Origin: Rosenbergiella epipactidis
GTDB lineage: Bacteria; Pseudomonadota; Gammaproteobacteria; Enterobacterales; Enterobacteriaceae
Reading direction: 5' to 3'
DNA length: 64,000 nucleotides
NCBI RefSeq assembly: GCF_018494055.1
Contig: NZ_JABBFQ010000004.1
Span: forward strand, 1-64,000
Made by a program: the position numbers and the translations under genes. Each line of letters opens with the position of its first letter. Within the stretch, counting starts at the first letter, position 1. The notes beneath the pieces were generated by a model that was not told where the DNA came from, did not search any database, and saw nothing but the letters and a program-made list of their open reading frames with translations. Of the stretch, positions 60,795 through 64,000 are shown in pieces.

Positions 60795-61282
60795 GAGATT
60801 CCCTTTCGTGTTGAGCGCGTAACCATCCTGTTACACGTTTTATTGTTTACTACATCACTTCATCGATTCAGCATCACGATAACAAGGTCGCACGATATAA
60901 ATACAGGGCTATTTATCGAAAATAGAAACTTTACTCCTGTTCCTTGTGCTTTATCACAATAAAGAGAAAGCGGTTATTAGCTTCACTATTTGCTTATTAA
61001 GAATATAGATTGTTCTTTCAGTAATAATCCGTAAAACGTGATAAAAGGATCTATTATTGGTTTTACCATCAGAATTTTTAGGCTAAGTTGGGAATTTATA
61101 ACTGGGATTATTTCTAGAGAGGATTTGTTTTTATTAAAAAACCTATAAAGATAGTTATGCCGTAAACTGCTATCTGGATACGAAAAAGGATAGATATTAT
61201 TCAAACCTTATCACTCTCAACACAGTGATAGATTTATAATCCGATAAATAGAAGAGGCAAAACTATCGCCCCTTCTATATCA
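60795..61282. other. AT-rich region between rfbA and cdiB
   Basis: These 488 bases separate the end of rfbA (transcribed away) from the cdiB start and should contain the cdi promoter. A 72-codon frame at 60986-61204 has no ribosome-binding site or recognisable features and I do not call it a gene. No mobile element was recognised. Confidence 0.4.
61250..61276 (-). terminator. Probable terminator after rfbA
   Basis: AGAAGAGGC (61250-61258) pairs with GCCCCTTCT (61268-61276) with one wobble. On the minus strand ATTTAT follows. It lies just after the rfbA stop at 61283; the T run is short, so strength is uncertain. Confidence 0.5.
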
Positions 61283-62152
61283 TTATATTAGCTCAATCAC
61301 TGTCGCCAGGTATTCGCCGTAACGTGTTTTAGCTAGACGTTGGCTTTGCGCCAATACCTGTTCTCGGCTCAGCCACCCCTGACGGTAAGCGATTTCCTCC
61401 AAACACGCGACCTTGAAACCTTGGCGTTCTTCAATCGTATGAATAAACTGAGAGGCATCGAGTAAACTTTCGTGTGTTCCAGTATCTAACCACGCAAACC
61501 CTCGGCCGAGTCTTTCGACATTTAACTGGCCTTTTTCCAAATACATCTGGTTAATCGCCGTAATTTCTAATTCACCCCGTGAAGAAGGTTTAACCTGTCT
61601 GGCCATCTCGGTGACTTGGTGATCATAAAAATAGAGACCGGTGACCGCCCAGTTAGATCGTGGCAGCGTCGGCTTTTCTTCTAGAGAAAGCGCTTTAAAC
61701 TGTTGATCAAATTCCACCACCCCATAGCGCTCAGGGTCACGAACTTGATAGCCGAAAACCGTCGCACCGGATAAATTTTCAGCAACCGATACCAACTTAC
61801 TGCCAAATCCTTGCCCGAAAAAGACGTTATCCCCCAGTACCAGCGCGCAATCCTCACCGGCTATAAAATCCTCACCAATAAGAAAAGCTTGCGCGAGTCC
61901 TTCTGGTTTCGGCTGCACTTCATAAGTCAAACGTAAACCAAACTGTTGCCCATCCCCCAACAAACGTTGAAATGAGGTCAAATCGTCGAGTGTTGTGATG
62001 ATCAGGATATCGCGGATCCCTGCGATCATTAATACCGACAGCGGGTAGTAGATCATCGGTTTATCGTAAACAGGGAGTAACTGTTTGGAAATCCCTTGAG
62101 TGATCGGGTAAAGACGTGTGCCGGAGCCACCCGCAAGTACAATTCCTTTCAT
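61283..62152 (-). CDS. rfbA: Glucose-1-phosphate thymidylyltransferase
   Basis: RmlA makes dTDP-glucose from glucose-1-phosphate and dTTP, the first step toward dTDP-rhamnose, dTDP-Fuc4NAc and related sugars. The 289-aa protein starts [16 protein letters not shown] (nucleotidyltransferase signature), with the [21 protein letters not shown] and [16 protein letters not shown] blocks. Its start overlaps the rfbB stop (ATGA). It is called rfbA rather than rffH only by convention; rfbC and rfbD are not in the window, so the final sugar is unknown. Confidence 0.95.
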   Translation of the reverse strand: MKGIVLAGGSGTRLYPITQGISKQLLPVYDKPMIYYPLSVLMIAGIRDILIITTLDDLTSFQRLLGDGQQFGLRLTYEVQPKPEGLAQAFLIGEDFIAGEDCALVLGDNVFFGQGFGSKLVSVAENLSGATVFGYQVRDPERYGVVEFDQQFKALSLEEKPTLPRSNWAVTGLYFYDHQVTEMARQVKPSSRGELEITAINQMYLEKGQLNVERLGRGFAWLDTGTHESLLDASQFIHTIEERQGFKVACLEEIAYRQGWLSREQVLAQSQRLAKTRYGEYLATVIELI

Positions 62153-63231
62153 GACTTATCGCCTTGTTGTTGATAAGAGGGGGTATCGATCACTGCATAG
62201 CTACCGTCCTGCACCGCCTGCCACCAGCTCTGATTGTCCAGATACCATTCAACCGTTTTTCGTAATCCGGATTCAAAGGTTTCCAGTGGCTGCCAACCGA
62301 GTTGCTGAGCAATTTTACTGGCATCGATGGCATAGCGCTTATCATGGCCAGGGCGGTCGGTCACAAATTGGATAAGTTGCGAGAAACTCGTCAACCCTTG
62401 CGGTTTGGTTGAGAAACGTTCATCTAAAATTTGACAGATAGTGTTGACCACATCGATATTACGTTTTTCATTATGCCCACCGATGTTATAGGTTTCACCA
62501 ATTTCCCCCTCAAACGCCACGCGCAATAATGCTCTGGCATGATCGGCCACATATAACCAATCGCGGATCTGTTCCCCCTTGCCATAAATAGGCAGGGGCT
62601 TGCCCTGTAAGGCATTGAGGATGACCAGTGGGATAAGTTTTTCCGGGAACTGATAAGGACCATAATTGTTCGAGCAATTGGTTACAACGATTGGCAGCTG
62701 GTAGGTACGATGCCATGCACGCACTAAATGATCGCTTGCAGCTTTCGAGGCGGAGTAAGGGCTGCTCGGCGCATAAGGCGTTTGTTCAGTAAAAAAGTCA
62801 TTAGTCTCAGCTAAATCACCAAAAACTTCATCGGTTGAGATATGGTGAAAGCGAAATAGGGCTTGTTCCGCGGCAGGCAGTTGCTGGTAATAAGCGCGCG
62901 TAGCCTCTAACAGCTGGAAGGTACCGATAATGTTCGCTTCCATAAAGTTATCGGGTCCGGATATGGACCGATCGACGTGGCTTTCTGCAGCAAGATGCAT
63001 CACCACCTGAGGCTGGAACTCAGTGAATAGCTGGCTGAGTGCCTGCCGGTCACACACGGAAGTATGACTAAAACGATAGCGGGGATGGGAACTGACTGGC
63101 GCCAGCGATTGGAGATTACCTGCATAACTTAAGGCGTCAATGACTAACACCTGATGTTCAGTCTGTTCAATAATTTGCCTGACAACTTCAGAGCCGATAA
63201 ACCCCGCCCCGCCCGTAACCGCTATTCTCAT
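62149..63231 (-). CDS. rfbB: dTDP-glucose 4,6-dehydratase
   Basis: RmlB converts dTDP-glucose to dTDP-4-keto-6-deoxyglucose. The 360-aa protein begins at the ATG at 63231 ([20 protein letters not shown]), where GGAAG lies 5 nt upstream; the longer frame from 63303 reads through the preceding terminator and is rejected. It is an SDR-type dehydratase with the Rossmann GGAGFIG motif, the catalytic [11 protein letters not shown] region, [10 protein letters not shown] (YxxxK) and [14 protein letters not shown]. It forms an operon with rfbA. Confidence 0.96.
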   Translation of the reverse strand: MRIAVTGGAGFIGSEVVRQIIEQTEHQVLVIDALSYAGNLQSLAPVSSHPRYRFSHTSVCDRQALSQLFTEFQPQVVMHLAAESHVDRSISGPDNFMEANIIGTFQLLEATRAYYQQLPAAEQALFRFHHISTDEVFGDLAETNDFFTEQTPYAPSSPYSASKAASDHLVRAWHRTYQLPIVVTNCSNNYGPYQFPEKLIPLVILNALQGKPLPIYGKGEQIRDWLYVADHARALLRVAFEGEIGETYNIGGHNEKRNIDVVNTICQILDERFSTKPQGLTSFSQLIQFVTDRPGHDKRYAIDASKIAQQLGWQPLETFESGLRKTVEWYLDNQSWWQAVQDGSYAVIDTPSYQQQGDKS

Positions 63232-63288
63232 TTTTCTTCCCTGTGATGGGTTCAATTCATTAACAGCGTGTATTGTACCGTACAAAAT

Positions 63289-63318
63289 AAAAAAGGCTGA
63301 CAAAAGTCAGCCTTTTTT
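63289..63318. terminator. Bidirectional terminator between ugd and rfbB
   Basis: A perfect 13-bp inverted repeat, AAAAAAGGCTGAC/GTCAGCCTTTTTT with a four-A loop, has U-tracts in both directions. It lies 11 nt after the ugd stop, so rfbBA probably has its own promoter in the 57 nt that follow. Confidence 0.92.
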
Positions 63319-63329
63319 CGTCTTAAAAA

Positions 63330-64000
63330 TCAGTCGTTGCCAAACAGATCACGGGTATAAACTTTATCCCGAACATCCTGCAACGCTTCAACCAGACGGT
63401 TTGCAATGATGATATCGCACTGCTGTGTTAACTGTTGCAGATCATGGGTAACCGGTGAGTTAAAGAAGGTTTCTTCATTTAATACCGGTTCGTAAACCAT
63501 AACCTCGATGCCCTTAGCTTTAAGGCGTTTCATAATGCCTTGGACGGCGGAAGCACGGAAGTTATCGGATCCTGCTTTCATCACCAAACGATAAATTCCC
63601 ACGCGTTTCGGCTGCTTTTTCAGAATACTTTCAGCAATAAAATCTTTACGGGTACGGTTGGCATCGACAATCGCATTGATAATATTGTTAGGCACCTGTT
63701 CGTAGTTTGCACGAAGCTGTTTGGTGTCTTTCGGTAGGCAGTAACCACCGTAACCGAAGGATGGATTATTGTAGTGATTACCAATACGTGGGTCGTGACT
63801 TACCCCTTCAATGATTTGGCGAGCATCCAAGCCATGGTGTTCAGCATAGCTATCCAACTCATTAAAATAGGCGATACGTAGGGCAAGATAAGTGTTAGCG
63901 AAGAGTTTAATTGCTTCCGCTTCAGTGTCATCGGTGAAGAGTACTGGAATATCTTGCTTCTCTGCCCCATCCGCTAATAACTGTGCAAATTTCTTAGCCT
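63330..64000 (-). CDS. ugd: UDP-glucose 6-dehydrogenase (partial, 5' end beyond window)
   Basis: Ugd oxidises UDP-glucose to UDP-glucuronate, used for colanic acid-type polysaccharide and for aminoarabinose on lipid A. The visible 222 residues run from [11 protein letters not shown] at the window edge to the stop. They include [17 protein letters not shown], the catalytic cysteine in [19 protein letters not shown], and the C-terminal VYEP and TRDLFGND ends, as in E. coli Ugd. A start at 63857 (TTG) would cut the protein within a conserved helix, so the gene clearly continues past 64000. Confidence 0.96.
   Translation of the reverse strand, partial: AKKFAQLLADGAEKQDIPVLFTDDTEAEAIKLFANTYLALRIAYFNELDSYAEHHGLDARQIIEGVSHDPRIGNHYNNPSFGYGGYCLPKDTKQLRANYEQVPNNIINAIVDANRTRKDFIAESILKKQPKRVGIYRLVMKAGSDNFRASAVQGIMKRLKAKGIEVMVYEPVLNEETFFNSPVTHDLQQLTQQCDIIIANRLVEALQDVRDKVYTRDLFGND

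Noticed and set aside
60986-61204. 72-codon minus-strand frame in the rfbA-cdiB interval
   Set aside because: No ribosome-binding site, no recognisable domain and composition typical of AT-rich noncoding DNA.
63232-63303. N-terminal extension of rfbB to 63303
   Set aside because: It reads through the perfect terminator stem and adds residues foreign to the family; the ATG at 63231 has a good ribosome-binding site.

Overview
The window is a chromosomal segment of an Enterobacterales member. Between positions 6741 and 47715 the gene order amiC/argA-recDBC-ppd genes-thyA-lgt-ptsP-rppH-mutH-ygdR-tas-lplT-aas-omr-galR-lysA-lysR is the Escherichia coli order, and an initiator tRNA lies just before it. 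Protein sequences are clearly related to E. coli but divergent. An Erwiniaceae-type host (Pantoea, Erwinia, Tatumella or Rosenbergiella relatives) is my inference, helped by a rhodopsin of the type reported from plant-associated Pantoea. The species cannot be fixed from this window.

The conserved backbone is broken by insertions and losses. (1) 1-6742: tRNA-fMet, then an arginine module. An ArgR paralogue and an arginyl-tRNA synthetase form one operon. An AdiA-type arginine decarboxylase follows, divergent from a PotE-like antiporter. (2) 6741-20041: amiC, argA with two ARG boxes, recD, recB, recC and four type IV pilin-like genes. ptrA, normally between recC and recB, is absent and the two genes overlap by 4 nt. 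(3) 20267-21786: a two-gene insertion between ppdA and thyA encoding a microbial rhodopsin with a DTG motif and a Brp/Blh retinal-forming carotenoid dioxygenase. This is the most notable system here. (4) 22069-32972: thyA, lgt, ptsP, rppH, a DARS2-like intergenic region with DnaA boxes, mutH, ygdR, tas, lplT and aas; ygdQ is absent. (5) 33095-43956: a four-gene MdtABC plus outer-membrane-factor efflux operon and an FtsI (PBP3) paralogue, inserted between aas and the omr locus. (6) 44109-48208: one OmrA/OmrB-type small RNA, galR with an operator, lysA, lysR, and the zinc-independent ribosomal proteins L31B and L36B behind a Zur-box palindrome.

(7) 48209-60794: an AT-rich accessory region ending in a complete contact-dependent inhibition locus in cdiB-cdiA-cdiI order. 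The 2735-codon cdiA frame is interrupted by one amber codon just before the pretoxin part. Its C-terminus carries the Asp/His/Glu pattern of colicin E3-type 16S rRNA nucleases, and a small immunity-like gene follows. (8) 61283-64000: rfbA, rfbB and a partial ugd, the edge of a sugar-nucleotide/surface-polysaccharide locus.

Together the accessory genes suggest a surface- or plant-associated bacterium: light-driven proton pumping, acid resistance by arginine decarboxylation, drug efflux, interbacterial competition and envelope polysaccharide. That ecological reading is inference; the gene identities rest on motifs and on remembered family sequences.
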